64,000 bases of DNA from Corythucha ciliata. Taxonomy: Eukaryota; Arthropoda; Insecta; Hemiptera; Tingidae. Where the stretch lies: assembly GCA_038030265.1 (NCBI GenBank), contig CM075943.1, forward strand, positions 37,448,001 to 37,512,000, read 5' to 3'. The notes below the pieces were generated by a model. That model searched no databases and was not told the origin of the DNA. It saw only the letters and a program-made list of their open reading frames with translations. How positions within the stretch are numbered: position 1 is the stretch's first letter; each line of letters opens with the position of its first letter. The position numbers and the translations under genes were made by a program. Shown here piece after piece: positions 20,520 through 31,499 of the stretch.

Positions 20520-23500
20520 TCATAAGCACGGGTCGAACCGGAGTGGCGGTTTAGAAATTCGTCCGGAACGAGTCGTGTAATAAGGTGATACATCTGCCGC
20601 CTGTACTGGGTCTTCCATCGTGGGTCCATAGGGGCTCGATGGAGACAGTTGCAGATGCTCTTCCGTTGAGTTTTGCGATGGGCGGGGTAGACTGGGTGAC
20701 ATAGGGTTTACGGCAATCTCTTCGGGAAAGAGGAAAGCTGGCTTGACTCGATCGATCGAAACACGGGTTTCTCTATTCGGGAGCAGAATTTTTAACGTTT
20801 TGTCATCCCTCTGTATTACCTGGTGTGGTCCGCTGTATGTGGGCTGTAGCGTCCGTTTGTTCGAGTCGTTCCGCAGAAAAACGTGTGTGCAGTTTTTTAG
20901 CGCCGGACTAATGAATGGTCGTCTCCATTTTGACATTTCCCTGAGATGTTGCATATCTTGTTGGAAATTTCGCAAGAAGTCGTCGAAGGTGTTGACAGGA
21001 GGCGTAGGCACGAAAAATTCTCCAGGCAGTCGTAGAGGTTGATTGAAGAGTATTTCTGCAGCAGACGTTCCTTCCTCCCTCTTAACAGCAACCCGGAGTC
21101 CCAACAACACCGGATAGAGAATCCTGCTCCAGTTTTCCGAGTCGAGGTATGTGGTCAGTGCTGTTTTAAGCGTTCGGTGCCACCGCTCTATTGTTCCATT
21201 AGCTTGTGGATGGTAAGGCGTAGTTCGAATCCGGGTAATGCCCAACATTTGAGTCAATTTGGCAAATAGATCCGACTCGAACTGTCTACCTTGGTCGGTG
21301 GTGAGCCGCTTGGGTATTCCGTAGCGAGAAATCCAGTGTTTATAGAATTTTCTGGCGATTGTGCTACTTTCAATATTTGTTAGTGGAATTGCTTCCATCC
21401 AATGCGACCTGCGATCAATTAGGGTAAGACAGAATCTTTTTCCTTGGGAAGGCGGTAATGGGCCGATGATGTCCATGTGTACATGTTCTAGTTTTGCTGC
21501 CGGTGTAAAATTTCCGATCGCTGAACGTGTGTGTCGTGTGGTTTTGCACGTTTGGCAGGCTAAACATTGCCTTGTCCAATGGCCGATGTCTTTATGCATT
21601 GATGGCCAGAAGAATCTCTGGGAAATCAGTTTTCGAGAAGCTTTAATCCCAGGGTGACTTAATCTGTGGAGTTTTAGAAAAACTGGTCGTCGAAATGACT
21701 CAGGCAAGTATGGTCTATTACTCCCGGTGGATGTCTCACATAGGATCTTGAAGTTCATTCCTGGCACGGATACACAATCGAATTTAAGATTGGACTGGGC
21801 GCGGAGAGATGGAATCGAGGTGTCCTGTTCCTGTCCCATTGCCAGGGCATTGTAATCCTCCGATAGGGATATCTCTTCAATCCTGCTGAGTGCGTCCGCT
21901 ACAACATTATCTTCTCCTTTTCCATACTGTATATCTGTGGTAAATTGAGAGATAAAATTGAGATATCGTAGGCGGCGCGGACAAGTAGTTCTGTAGTTCC
22001 GTTTGAAGACATGAGCGAGCGGTTGATGATCGGTCAACACGGTGAATTGCCGTCCCTCGAGAATTGATTGGAAGTGCCGTATAGCTTCGTATATGGCTAA
22101 CAACTCTCGATCATAGGTGCTGTACTTTGACTGGGCAGGCGACAGAGTACGGGAGAAGAAACCGAGAGGTCTGAAAGTACCGTCTACCAATTGTTCCAAT
22201 GAAGCTCCAAGCCCAAAGTCACTAGCGTCTGTCTTTAAGAAGAGTGGTGCATTATGAACTGGATGAGTCAATTGGGTAGCGTTAGTCAAAAGAGTTTTTA
22301 ACCCCTCAAACGCTTCAAGTGTGGACCGATTCCATGTAATAGGCGTTCTGTCGTTTTTCTTAGACGTGCTGAGATACGCATTGAGTGGTTTCTGCACCGA
22401 TGCCGCGTTAGGTAGACTTTTTCTATAAAAGTTAACCATACCCAGGAAGCGCCGGAGGTCTTTGACGGTTTGGGGAGGCTTCATGGTGCAGATTACGTTT
22501 ATGCAATCCTCTAAAGGTTTGATGCCGTTTGTAGAAACTTCGTAGCCGAGGAATTTTACTTTAGGTTGGCCTAATACGCATTTTCCAAGGTTCAGGGTGA
22601 GCCCGTGTTGGTCTAGGATACCTAGAACAGTTCTCAAGTGTTCTCGGTGCTCCTCTTCGTTGCGTGAAGCCAACAAAATGTCGTCCAAGTACACGAATAC
22701 GAAGGGTATATTCCTGAATAATTGGTCCATGTAACGCTGAAATGTCTGTGCTGCGTTTCTCATCCCGAAGCCCATTTTGACGTACTCAAAAAGACCGAAA
22801 GGTGTCAGAATAGCGGTTTTGGGGATATCTTCTGGTGCGACTGGTACATGATGATACGCCTTGTTCACGTCCAATGTTGAGAATACAGTGGCGTTGTGTA
22901 GATGATAGGTGAAATCGTGGATATTCGGGATTCCATACCTATCAGGTACAGTACGACTGTTTAGCAAACGATAGTCTCCGCACGGGCGTATTGTACCATC
23001 CTTTTTAGTTACAATATGGAGTGGGCTGGCCCATGGGCTACGTGATGGACGGCATATCCCTAGCTCCATAAGACGAGTGAATTCCTCCTTCGCCGCGCGG
23101 TATTTTTCTGGTGCTAGCCGTCGGACCTTACATGAGACGGGTGGTCCTCGAGTCTCAATATGATGTAAGATCCCTTCTGAGGCTTCAGCAGAGGCGAATC
23201 GAGGTTTGGTTAAATTCGGAAATTCCTTGAAAATGTCGGCGTAGCTGTTATTTTGAGGGATCGCGGAGATGGACAGTGATTCAGAAGGTCGAATTTGTCC
23301 AGTTGTGCTGAGACCAGTAACTTTGTCGATTAATTTTTTCTGGCGGAGATCTATCATAAGATTGTAATGTTCGAGAAAGTCTGCCCCTAGTATGGGTCGT
23401 GGTACCTCTGCCGAAACAAAGTTCCAAGGGAATGAGCGACGAATGCCTAGGTCCAATTTACGAAATTCGATTCCATATACTGGAATGTTGGATCCATTGG

Positions 23501-23655
23501 CTGCTTACAATGTGAAATTTGCTTCTTGAAGAATGCTGTCTTTTTTCTTCGGAAGTACGGATACATCGGCTCCGGTATCAATGAGGAAGTGACAAGCGGA
23601 GTTACGATCAAAAATGAAGAGGCGACGGCTTTTGGTTGCTGAGGTATCGAGGCCC
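20520..23655 (-). pseudogene. pol: pol of the Kabuki-like Gypsy (PR-RT-RH-IN), one in-frame stop
   Basis: The frame opens in the gag overlap and passes the protease core FLIDTGADVSVLPKK (about 23610-23565). A TAA at 23505-23507 interrupts it, after which 978 codons remain open to 20520. Counting from 23456, RT spans about 110-280 with YLDD at 256-259. RNase H follows with TDASDFGLGASL at 409-420. The integrase zinc-binding block is near 597-637, and the DDE residues are Asp662, Asp721 and Glu757 (HPQANGTIERWH). All catalytic motifs are present. If the protease stop is real, this copy cannot make pol unless the codon is read through. Confidence 0.92.
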
Positions 23656-23674
23656 GTCAAACTTGATACCGATT

Positions 23675-24493
23675 TTAGTTTTCCGAATTGTCTTTATTAT
23701 CAGCTTTCCACTGACAAGGTTGTTTACATTTGTGAGCCTTGTCACGGAAACGGAAGTGGTAAAAACACAGGTCGTGAGTATTTCGACGATTATTAGACGA
23801 CGAACGAGATAGCGATCCGCGGTGAGGTGTAGGTGTTCGTGATCGGGTGCGCGTAGCCGTTTGAATTTCCATCAAGCTCAAGCGTAGTTTGTGAACTTCC
23901 TGAGTTAAAAGGTCGAGGCGTGAGTCAGAAGACGGTTGCGCTTTCACGGCGTCTGCGTCGGACTCGTGAATTTTATCGGCCACAGCCGCGATTCGAGCTA
24001 AGTCGTCCTCCTCAAGTACGGCGAGGATCGTCTTCATCCGAGTTGGTAAGGCACGTAACCAGACAGTCTTTAGAACTTGTTCGGTGGCATTCGCTCCGAC
24101 CAAAGATTGCATTTGACGTAGCAATTGTGAAGGCTTCGAATCTCCTAAGTGCGTCTCCTCGAGCAGCCGAAGGATACGTCTCTCCTCGCTCTGGCTGAAG
24201 ACTGCTGTCAGACTTGTTTTCAGGCTAGCGTACGGTGTGGGGCCAGGATTCGCTGCTAGATCGGCAACCTGAGTGAGTATCTTGTACGGCAACTGCCCGA
24301 TGATCAGCTGAAACTGTCGTTGTTCTCCGATGATATTGTTTGCTGCAAAGATAGCTTCCACCTGAAGAAACCAGAGTATGGGATTCTCTTCCCAAAACGA
24401 AGGGAATCGTGGAGAAAAAGGTTGAAGAACCGCTTCTCGTTGTCTAGGCACGATGTTGGCGCCGACGGCGTTTCCCGGTATTTGGTCGACCAT
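23675..24493 (-). CDS. gag: gag of the Kabuki-like Gypsy
   Basis: The 272-codon frame starts at ATG 24493, about 35 bases inside the primer site. It encodes the structural protein of the virus-like particle. The middle has the retrotransposon gag fold signature (PILWFLQVEAIFAANNI, then QLPYKILTQVADL and LGDSKPSQLLRQM). The C-terminus, CFYHFRFRDKAHKCKQPCQW, is the CHCC zinc motif of the CsRn1 clade instead of the usual CCHC knuckle. A Ser/Arg-rich linker precedes it. Pol begins in the -1 frame, overlapping the end of gag. The heptamer GGAAAAC sits immediately before the gag TAA and is a candidate slip site. Confidence 0.9.
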   Translation of the reverse strand: MVDQIPGNAVGANIVPRQREAVLQPFSPRFPSFWEENPILWFLQVEAIFAANNIIGEQRQFQLIIGQLPYKILTQVADLAANPGPTPYASLKTSLTAVFSQSEERRILRLLEETHLGDSKPSQLLRQMQSLVGANATEQVLKTVWLRALPTRMKTILAVLEEDDLARIAAVADKIHESDADAVKAQPSSDSRLDLLTQEVHKLRLSLMEIQTATRTRSRTPTPHRGSLSRSSSNNRRNTHDLCFYHFRFRDKAHKCKQPCQWKADNKDNSEN

Positions 24494-24529
24494 GGCGAGA
24501 TGCGATGCACGTGACGATTCGATGAAAGG

Positions 24530-24547
24530 ATCACGTCGGGGTCACCA
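24530..24547 (-). promoter_or_regulatory. Primer-binding site complementary to tRNA-Trp
   Basis: The + strand reads ATCACGTCGGGGTCACCA, which I recognise as the last 18 bases, including CCA, of insect tRNA-Trp. On the minus strand it begins three bases inside the 5' LTR. Minus-strand DNA synthesis would be primed here. Use of tRNA-Trp is typical of the CsRn1/Kabuki clade. Confidence 0.88.
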
Positions 24548-24550
24548 GTT

Positions 24551-25131
24551 TGTAGTGCGTGGGTCGGTGCTTGTAACGATGCCGGTCCGTCTACAATTAA
24601 AGTACCTCGTGGAGTCGGCCAGGGAACACCTTGCGGTTGAAGTCAGGCCTTGGGGTTGCCTTTTGGGACGCGCCACAAGGACACTGACCCGCGCACAAGG
24701 ATGTTCCTGGGGGCTAGAGTACTCCGCGGTTGAGATCAGGCCCCGGGGTTGCCTTTTGAGACGCGCCACGGGGACACTGATTCGTGCACGAAGACGCTCT
24801 AAGGGAAGGAGAGTACTCCGCGGTTGACTTCAGGCTCCGGGGTTGCCTTTTAGGGCGCGCCACGGAGACACTGGATCGTGCACGGAGATGCTCTCGGACA
24901 AAAAAATAAAAATAAAAATAAAGTTTATTTAGTCAGCTTTAGGAACGGGGGGAAGCGCGACCGGTGACGACCAAAAGACGACTGAATTGTTGGAGCTCAA
25001 GCTCGCTTTATATAGGGCTTTTTGCCCCCCCCCCGTTCCTCTATCTTTCCTTTTTTATTTAATAAATATGTGAAGGAACAAAATTAAGTCGCGGATGAAG
25101 CGAAGAATAAAAAATGGAGTGGAACACAACA
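24551..25131 (-). repeat. 5' LTR of the Kabuki-like Gypsy
   Basis: This copy is the same as 19546-20123 apart from five substitutions and three extra C residues in the C-run near 25026-25036. Its TATA box (minus strand, about 25009-25020) should drive the genomic RNA. Confidence 0.93.
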
Positions 25132-25289
25132 GTCGGCTTCGCCTCGGGGTTCAGGAAGTCGACAGGGGCTCAAACCAGAACAATAAGGTTCTCTTACTCC
25201 GTGATGTACATGCTATTTATTCGCTATCTGACTCTTGCGGTAGCGTGTACACGAGCACGAGCTGGCGCGAGGGCTGGTCGTGAGGCTTC

Positions 25290-25990
25290 AAGGTTTTCGA
25301 TAAATCTCAATGGAAACCAGGGCTTTCGTTACATTAAATTATTGAGTCGAATTTTAGAGCGCTAAGACGAACTTGTGAAGTTCAACGCTATTTTTACACT
25401 TCCACACCCGAAAGACCACCCCCACCACCTTGAATTTTTCGAAAAATTAAAATGGGAATCAAAGGCTACTATAACATGGAGTATACGTACCGAATATAAT
25501 GCTTCTAGAATCAACTGGTGATTTATAGTGATTTTTTGACCATTTAACCCCTATTTTCCCCCCTTCCACCTTGACCGATTTGGCCCAAATGCAATAAGAC
25601 CGGGGTCTCATGACGACTGATTTTTGTGCCAAAGCGCGTTCTGCTGAATTGATTTCTTCGAGAGTTATCGTGCTAAAAAGACCACACACCTACTTCCACC
25701 CCGGGGGCACCACCCCCTCCCCCTTGACTTTTTCAAAAAATTAAAATGGGAATCAAATGCTAGTCTAACATGGAGTATACGTACCGAATATGATGCTTCT
25801 AGAATCAACTGGTGATTTTTAGTGATTTTTTGACGACTTCAAGCCCTATTTTCCCCCCCTCCACCTTGACCGATTTGGCCCAAATGCAATACCGACCGGG
25901 GTCTTATGACTACTGATTTTTGTACCAAAGCGCGTTCCGCTAAATTGATTTCTTCGAGAGTTATCGTGCTAACAAGAAAACCGCCATAAT
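25290..25990 (+). repeat. Dispersed repeat, copy 2, with internal tandem duplication
   Basis: This is the same family as 9890-10462. The unit of about 300 bp containing the C-rich block through GAGAGTTATCG is present twice in tandem (about 25387-25685 and 25686-25985). The family sequence resumes at about 26463 after a MITE. Confidence 0.8.
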
Positions 25991-25998
25991 ATTATATA

Positions 25999-26445
25999 GG
26001 GTGTTTCGCAACCAGTCGTGAATACTGAAAGAGGTGATACAACAGGTGATTTAGAGTCGATATTGTTCTTTTCGACTTTTTCGAAAACCCATTCGTTCCC
26101 GAGATATCGATTAAAATCGATATTTTTGGACATTCGTTACTTTTCCTCATTTAAGAGGGCGTAGCGCCGATACAAAAGCAAAAAAACAAAAACGTATCAG
26201 CTCGTTGGAAAGAGCGCAAAATTTCCTTCAAATTTGTGTGCTACCCCCTTATGTAATACCCCCTCCAACGATAATAAAATTAGCCCAGAACTTAACGAAA
26301 ATCCTTCCGAATATTTTTTTCCGTTACTATTCAAAGCGTGTAAACTTTCGAATGGGTTTTCGAAAAAGTCGAAAAGAACAATATCGACTCTAAATCACCT
26401 GTTGTATCACCTCTTTCAGTATTCACGACTGATTGCGAAACACCC
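25999..26445. mobile_element. 447 bp mariner-type MITE with TIRs over 100 bp
   Basis: The left end GGGTGTTTCGCAACCAGTCG and the right end are inverted copies that stay nearly identical for more than 100 bases. TA flanks both sides. The centre contains CCCCTTATGTAATACCCCC and no transposase. It is inserted in the AT microsatellite of the dispersed repeat, so it is younger than that copy. Confidence 0.88.
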
Positions 26446-26462
26446 TATATATATATATATAT

Positions 26463-26600
26463 GATCCTGGAGACCACTGAATTCGTGTTCTAGAGGTTCT
26501 GAAACGTGAAAAAAACATGACATGACCCATGTTTGCCACCATCACGACGAGACCAATAGTGCATTTTCAGAATGAAATGCACTAAAATGCTATCCGAAAC
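26463..26600 (+). repeat. Dispersed repeat, copy 2, continuation after the MITE
   Basis: Homology to copy 1 resumes with GATCCTGGAGACCACTGAATTC and continues through GAGACCAATAGTGCATTTTC. The later part diverges from the other copies. Confidence 0.75.
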
Positions 26601-26699
26601 GCATCTTGGTGACAAATTTTGGCAAATATTTTCATGCCTAGACATCAAAATCGAATTTTCAAGGCAGTTGACAGTCTTGAAAGCACGCGTTTTCACATC

Positions 26700-27560
26700 G
26701 AGTAAGATAAAAAATTAAATTTTTGAAAATTTCTTATTCCGTGATCACATCCATTTCTCATGTCACCTCCATCCCAACCGCCTCCACCTCGTTGCCCACA
26801 CCCCGGACCAAAAGAGAGTTGGAAACAACTTGGACGGCCTGTCCCTCTCCCGATGCCACTGTCGAAATCTCCAACGAATAAATAAATTCACGAAAGTGAC
26901 ATCTCCCTACTATTCCCCCCCGCGCAGTCATTCCGGGACTTCACCAGCAAGACCCACGCACGATAACAAATGGCGCTTTCCAACGTGGGGCCCACAATAA
27001 CATGTTATATTGTGAATCCACCCCCCTTCGCTTCCACAATAGTCCGGCAAATACCAATTTTGACTCTTTTCGTAATGACCAATTTGTACTTTACCGTTCT
27101 CCTTCGTTCCAAGTGCAACGATACAACTTGGTGGTATTTTTCGGAATTATCAGAAAGATTAATATTAATCGCTTCAACTCCCCGAGAATCCTTGCTCAAT
27201 GCCGTAGCTCCCTTTATGTAATAAAGCAAAAGGAGGGGGAGAAGTTGAACTTTTTCTTATCAATAAAATTCGATTGCATCAAAGGCTGGAACCGACCGTT
27301 CCCGAATGCCAACGTGCTTCTGGACCAGGACGTGTTTCTGTCCTGGTTGAATTACTAAGCCATAATACCCGGGTATAGCTTAAGGGCACAACCTCCGACA
27401 ACCCTCGACGAATTGGTAGCCCGGGCCCAGCAGATAGAAACCGATCTCGCACCGTTTAATTCCTTCGAAAAAACACTGCCCAGAACTTGAACACTACAGA
27501 AATTGCCCCATTCTCGCGGTTCGAAACGCTGACCCCGAGTACAACCTTCGTCGTCCTCCC
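26700..27560 (+). pseudogene. LTR-retrotransposon 5' end: possible LTR tail, primer site and gag remnant
   Basis: TGGCGC, three extra T, then CCAACGTGGGGC at 26971-26991 resembles the tRNA-Lys-type primer site of many Gypsy elements. ACA just before it would be the LTR end. Downstream, broken frames to about 27480 include KLNFFLSIKFDCIKGWNRPF and TTLDELVARAQQIET, which look gag-like. No matching 3' LTR was found. The call is tentative. Confidence 0.4.
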
Positions 27561-28083
27561 TATTTTAGGTTTGCAATAAAAACTCCAAGTTTATTCAAAT
27601 CGAACAAATCCAAAACTGTTTATTTATCAATTCAATTATTCTAACCATGTGACTCATATAGCTGTATGACATCCTCCCTTCCTTCATGACACGAGCTCAA
27701 GGATATGCCAGTCGATTTGGAGGAAGTCTTATTCTTTGAGAACGCCTCAATTTATCCGGCGTAGCTTCTCTGAATTTCTCGTCCACTTCACTTGAACGAC
27801 TCCTTTCACACATTTCAGGTAGCTCGTTGGTAGGAACGCTTACGGATGATCTTCTTCTCGTTTCTTTCCAATTTCGTGCGTTGTCTTCTAGAAGTGGCCA
27901 TGGATATCTTTGTTTTCGCGATGTTTCATGATTGGTTTGGTCTTTTAGATCCGACTAAAGCCTTTCGATTTCTTTGATACCTTCTTTCTCCAACAATCAC
28001 CTCGTACCTCCGTGGAACGCCTTCTATTTTATTTTTTATGATTCCTTGTTGCCCTAGGTCCTGAATGTGAACTTGCTCTCCTT
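27560..28083 (-). pseudogene. Gypsy integrase C-terminal end and possible LTR start
   Basis: On the minus strand, from 28080, HIQDLGQQGIIKNKIEGVPR and RYEVIVGERRYQRNRKALV match the C-terminal integrase/pol tail of Gypsy elements. Stops and frameshifts follow. GGAAGGGAGGA near 27672-27685 could be a polypurine tract, with the LTR starting TGTCATACAGC below it and an AATAAA near 27615. Confidence 0.5.
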
Positions 28084-28094
28084 CTTTTATTCTC

Positions 28095-28850
28095 CTTCTT
28101 ATATTTATTTATATATTTTTTTATTTATTCATTTATTGCCATCCACATTTTACACAGTGCAGTATATAGCTTGTGCACAACGTCATAACACGCAACCGGC
28201 GAAAACTCCCTCGACAGCTTCCCCTGTAGCCGAGATTTCCCATCAATCTCACTGCCCTCTTCTGGAGGCGAAAAATCCGAGCCGCATGAGAATTATTGCC
28301 CCAAAACATTATACCACATTCCATGACAGAATGGAAAAGCGCGAAGTAGCACGTCCGAAGGGTGCCAAGGTCCACGTCACCTTTCAGTTTCCTCAGCATG
28401 TACAACACCTGCAGAAGCCTAGCCTAGGTCCTTTCAATATGCTCCATCCAATTCAGTCGATCATCCAGATAAATTCCCAAGTATTTTGCCACCGCTCCAG
28501 CAACGTCCCCACCGAAGAATGCCAGGGATACCTCCTTTGCCGGGTTGGACACAAGCTTGTTTTTCTCGAACCACGAGTTCAGCAGAGATGCAAACTCTTT
28601 TGCACGAGTTTCAGCCTCACTGGTATTGTTTCTACTATCAACGAAAGCAGTGTCGTCTGCGTACTGTAAGACAACAGTGTCTAGAAACAATGGCAGGTCA
28701 TTCACATAAATGGCAAAGATAATGGGGCCCAGGACTGATCCCTTCGGTACGCCCACGCTAATCTCGAAAACTCTAGATACACCCTTCCCCGCCGTGATAG
28801 TGCCAGGTCGAATATAACTCGCAATTGCCGAAATCACTGTTGAAATTGGG
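28095..28850 (-). pseudogene. CR1/Jockey-type LINE, 5'-truncated RT
   Basis: The frame at 28837-28424 begins inside RT and shows VGVPKGSVLGPIIFAIYVND, QYADDTAFV (catalytic Asp pair) and YLGIYLDDRLNWMEHIE. A second frame (28408-28133) continues with MLYMLRKLKGDVDLGTLRTC, FWGNNSHAARIF and LQKRAVRLM, the usual C-terminal segment. The 3' end is an (AATAAA)-like AT tail at about 28095-28140. The 5' end is truncated, as is typical of LINE insertions. Confidence 0.85.
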
Positions 28851-29061
28851 CATCGCGATTGACAATTTTAATTCTCCTCACCTTATCGCCCCCCACGATG
28901 CCGTAAACTCGTCACCTCGGTACTCGAATTAGGAACCACCGAAATTCCAACCACGACCCAGGGAATAGTTCAAAACAATTTTAATTGGAGCTCGCTTTTT
29001 CCGAATAAATTCTTACATTCTGCACAACGCTTGCAATGATTTAATTTTAGGGGTTAAATGG

Positions 29062-29676
29062 ATGAATGACTACGAACAGCGACATTGCCAGGCATTGCCC
29101 GCCATTGTTTGCATTTGGGGGAAAACCCCAGCAGACTATTTTATTAGGTCTATTCCAACCTACCGTAGAACTTGTTTGGAACCGTCACAGAATCATCTTT
29201 TGCCAATAAAACGCAATGGGTTTGTTTGTTGCTATGTTAAAATCATTCTCGAACGAATTCAATGGATAGGTTGGAACAAACCTATTGTATTTCCCCAAAT
29301 TTACCTGTTGTCGCCCCCCAGAAGATCTCGAACTCTCCGAGATAAAAAAATCTTCCTGACGCTCTTCCGCGGTACCCTGTTAATACCGAAATTACAGACT
29401 AGTTATTTGAGGACTCTCGCCTCCTGTGAAAAACTCCAAACCCTCCCTTGTCGAACTTTTAAATTGTGTACAAACAAAATCCGAAACCCCCTGGCACCGC
29501 TTAAAAAAGAGGAAGAGGAAATAAATCTGGCCCAGGGAAAAGATGCGACCTTTCTAAAAATCCGTGAAAACCCTGTCGATCCCTACTCCGTCACAAATAG
29601 CCAAATTTTCAAAAACCAAATAATTCTAGTTCATTCTTATTGCAGTCAAACACATGACGCCGTGAAGCTTAATTAA
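29062..29676 (+). other. 204-codon open frame of unknown nature
   Basis: The frame is open without interruption but contains no domain I can name. Composition changes along it from hydrophobic (FVCCYVKIILERIQWIGWNK) to charged (LKKEEEEINLAQGKDA). It follows a possible acceptor (TTTTAG at 29045-29050) and sits among LTR-element debris, so it may be a degraded retroelement frame read out of phase. Confidence 0.3.
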
Positions 29677-29684
29677 GCGTCCGA

Positions 29685-30090
29685 AGATTGAGGGCCTTGA
29701 GTAATAGGTGGTCGCCACCTATTGTTATCTTCTGAGTAACAAGCCTCAATGTATTTCGTAGAATTTACAATGTTGAAATCAACATTACTCCTTGGGGAGA
29801 AGACGTTGGCCTCGGGGAGTTCGGTCGTTCTTCCGTACACGAGCACACAAGGATAGGCGTCCTCGGGTTGGCGCCTGAATCCCGCGGCCGACGATCTGAT
29901 AGAGTCCCTTCGAACTAGTGGCAGATTCGTGACCGACGGGTAAAGAGCGTCTTTTGATGCTGCCTGTAGATCCTGGGATCTGACGGTCGGGTAGAGCCCT
30001 TTACGCTGTGGACAGGTCCTCTGGGTTGTCTGGGAGCGTCTCTTGACGCTGTCGGCAGATCCGCTTGGTTGGCGTTCGACTATCGCCCCT
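29685..30090. repeat. Palindrome and GC-rich minisatellite-like DNA
   Basis: AATAGGTGG-TCG-CCACCTATT at 29692-29712 is a short palindrome. From about 29860 the DNA has repeated motifs of the type GAGCGTCTCTTGACGCTG and GGTCCTCTGGG, related to the array at 31500-31930. It lies at the 3' side of the R1-like LINE. Confidence 0.5.
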
Positions 30091-30099
30091 CACTCTCTC

Positions 30100-31497
30100 T
30101 CTCTCTGCGGAACTCCTTAAGATGTGGCCAGTACCTAGACCTTTTTGCAGGCCTTTACCTGGCCTGTACCCCATCTTTGGCCCGGATACCGCAACAGAGT
30201 CGGTCCCATCGCTCAGCTCAACCCGTTAGCCGCGGCTGCTGGCGAGCCAGCCGCGCCCGAGAGAGACCACGCGGAGGTGGGTCTTTTGAGCTGAGGATGC
30301 TGGCTTCCGCCATGGACCGAAACCTGACAGGGAAGAGAACCCTGCCCGGGTTGCCCGAGTAGGGAACCCTACTCAAGCATGGCCGGTCCCAGCCCTCTTC
30401 GCTCCAGCCAGGAGCGGGAGAAGGCCAGGAGGCGGCCATACGCCCGCCGGTCTCGGACAAGAGCCGAGTCTTCCGGTGGGCCTCTACTGCCCCATGTCGC
30501 CCGCCGCAGATCCCCGTGGAGGCTGCAGCAACGAAGCACATGGTCGGCGGTCTCCTCCTCGACACCACAAGGGCATGTTGGAGAGTCCCGCCGCCGGAAG
30601 AACCACAACTTGGCGTTAAACGAGCCGTGTCCAGTCAGGATTTGCATGGCAGCGTGCTCAAGGGTGAACCACTTGGCCGCTGCCAGTCTCGTCCGAACGT
30701 CAGGCACGAACCCGAATGTACGCCTACCCGTTGAACTGTAAGTCCAACGCGCATGCCAAGCCTCAACGACTAGGTCGTCAAGGAGGCGGAGGCCCCATGC
30801 GGCCCCCCACTCCTCGGCCAAGAGACCAAGGCGCTCTGCCCAATCTTCACGGCACCGTACCCAGTCCAAGCTTCCCTGAACCAGGCGGCGCCCGTGAACC
30901 CATGCGTCGAGCAGGAGGTCCGCAGGAGGTATCCCCGCCAGCACCTGAAGCGCATCGGAACTGACAGTCCGATACGCCATGGTCACCCTTACCAAGGCCT
31001 GCCGCTGCAAGCTGAGGACCTTCGCCCTCTGAGCTTTCGTGGGCCGGTGCCACCACCACGTTGCACCGTACAGCAGGGTAGGTACGAATACCGCCCTGAA
31101 GTAACGAGCTCGGCAGTGGAAGTTCGTGCCCCGTACGTTTCCCTCCACCGACCTAAAGAGGGCAAAGGTCCTCTCTAGCTTCCCCGCAACCGCCTCTAGC
31201 TGCGGGGTCGCTGTCCTCCCCGGGTTAATCTCGACCCCTAGGTAGCGGCCCTGACGTTCCCCCACAAGGCGTGATCCCCGATAGCGCACCACCAGGGGGC
31301 TACCCTGCGAGAGACGACCCCGCATTAGGACCATTTGGGTCTTCGGCACAGCGAGAGCCAGTTTGACCGCCCCGCACCATTCGTCAACGACCCGCAACAG
31401 CCGATCGATCTCCCGACCGGCCTCGTCCCAGGAGCGCGCCGCGACAACAACCGCAAGGTCGTCCACGTACGCCAGATTATCGCCCCTGCGCTTGTCG
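30100..31497 (-). pseudogene. R1-like LINE ORF2, C-terminal half
   Basis: A 365-codon frame (31466-30369) starts at the catalytic block (NLAYVDDLAVVVA, the Asp pair at about 31458-31463). It continues with LAVPKTQMVLM, YRGSRLVGERQGRYLGVEIN, a thumb-like region and the C-terminal Cys motif CPCGVEEETADHVLRCC. GC content and Arg richness differ from the AT-rich surroundings. The 5' half of RT is missing and the sequence changes to minisatellite at about 31497. The 3' UTR runs to about 30100. The clade call rests on the AYVDD block and the C-terminal knuckle. Confidence 0.8.
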
Positions 31498-31499
31498 CA

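Larger units (their letters stand above)
19546..25131 (-). mobile_element. Kabuki/CsRn1-like Gypsy LTR retrotransposon, nearly intact
   Basis: The element is 5586 bp, flanked by GTCGG on both sides (19541-19545 and 25132-25136). In minus orientation it has a 5' LTR (25131-24551), primer-binding site, gag, pol in a different frame, a possible third frame and a 3' LTR (20123-19546). The LTRs differ by five substitutions and one 3-base C-run change over about 578 bases (about 0.9%), so insertion was recent. A tRNA-Trp primer site and a CHCC-type gag zinc motif place it in the CsRn1/Kabuki clade. A single stop in the protease frame may be the only lesion. Confidence 0.95.

Noticed and set aside
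20743..21657. Several + strand frames opposite pol
   Set aside because: Antisense shadows of the intact minus-strand pol frame.
28067..28722. + strand frames of 200 and 78 codons
   Set aside because: Antisense to the LINE RT at 28133-28837.
30379..31178. + strand frames across the R1-like LINE
   Set aside because: Shadow of the GC-rich minus-strand LINE frame, which has clear RT and Cys motifs.
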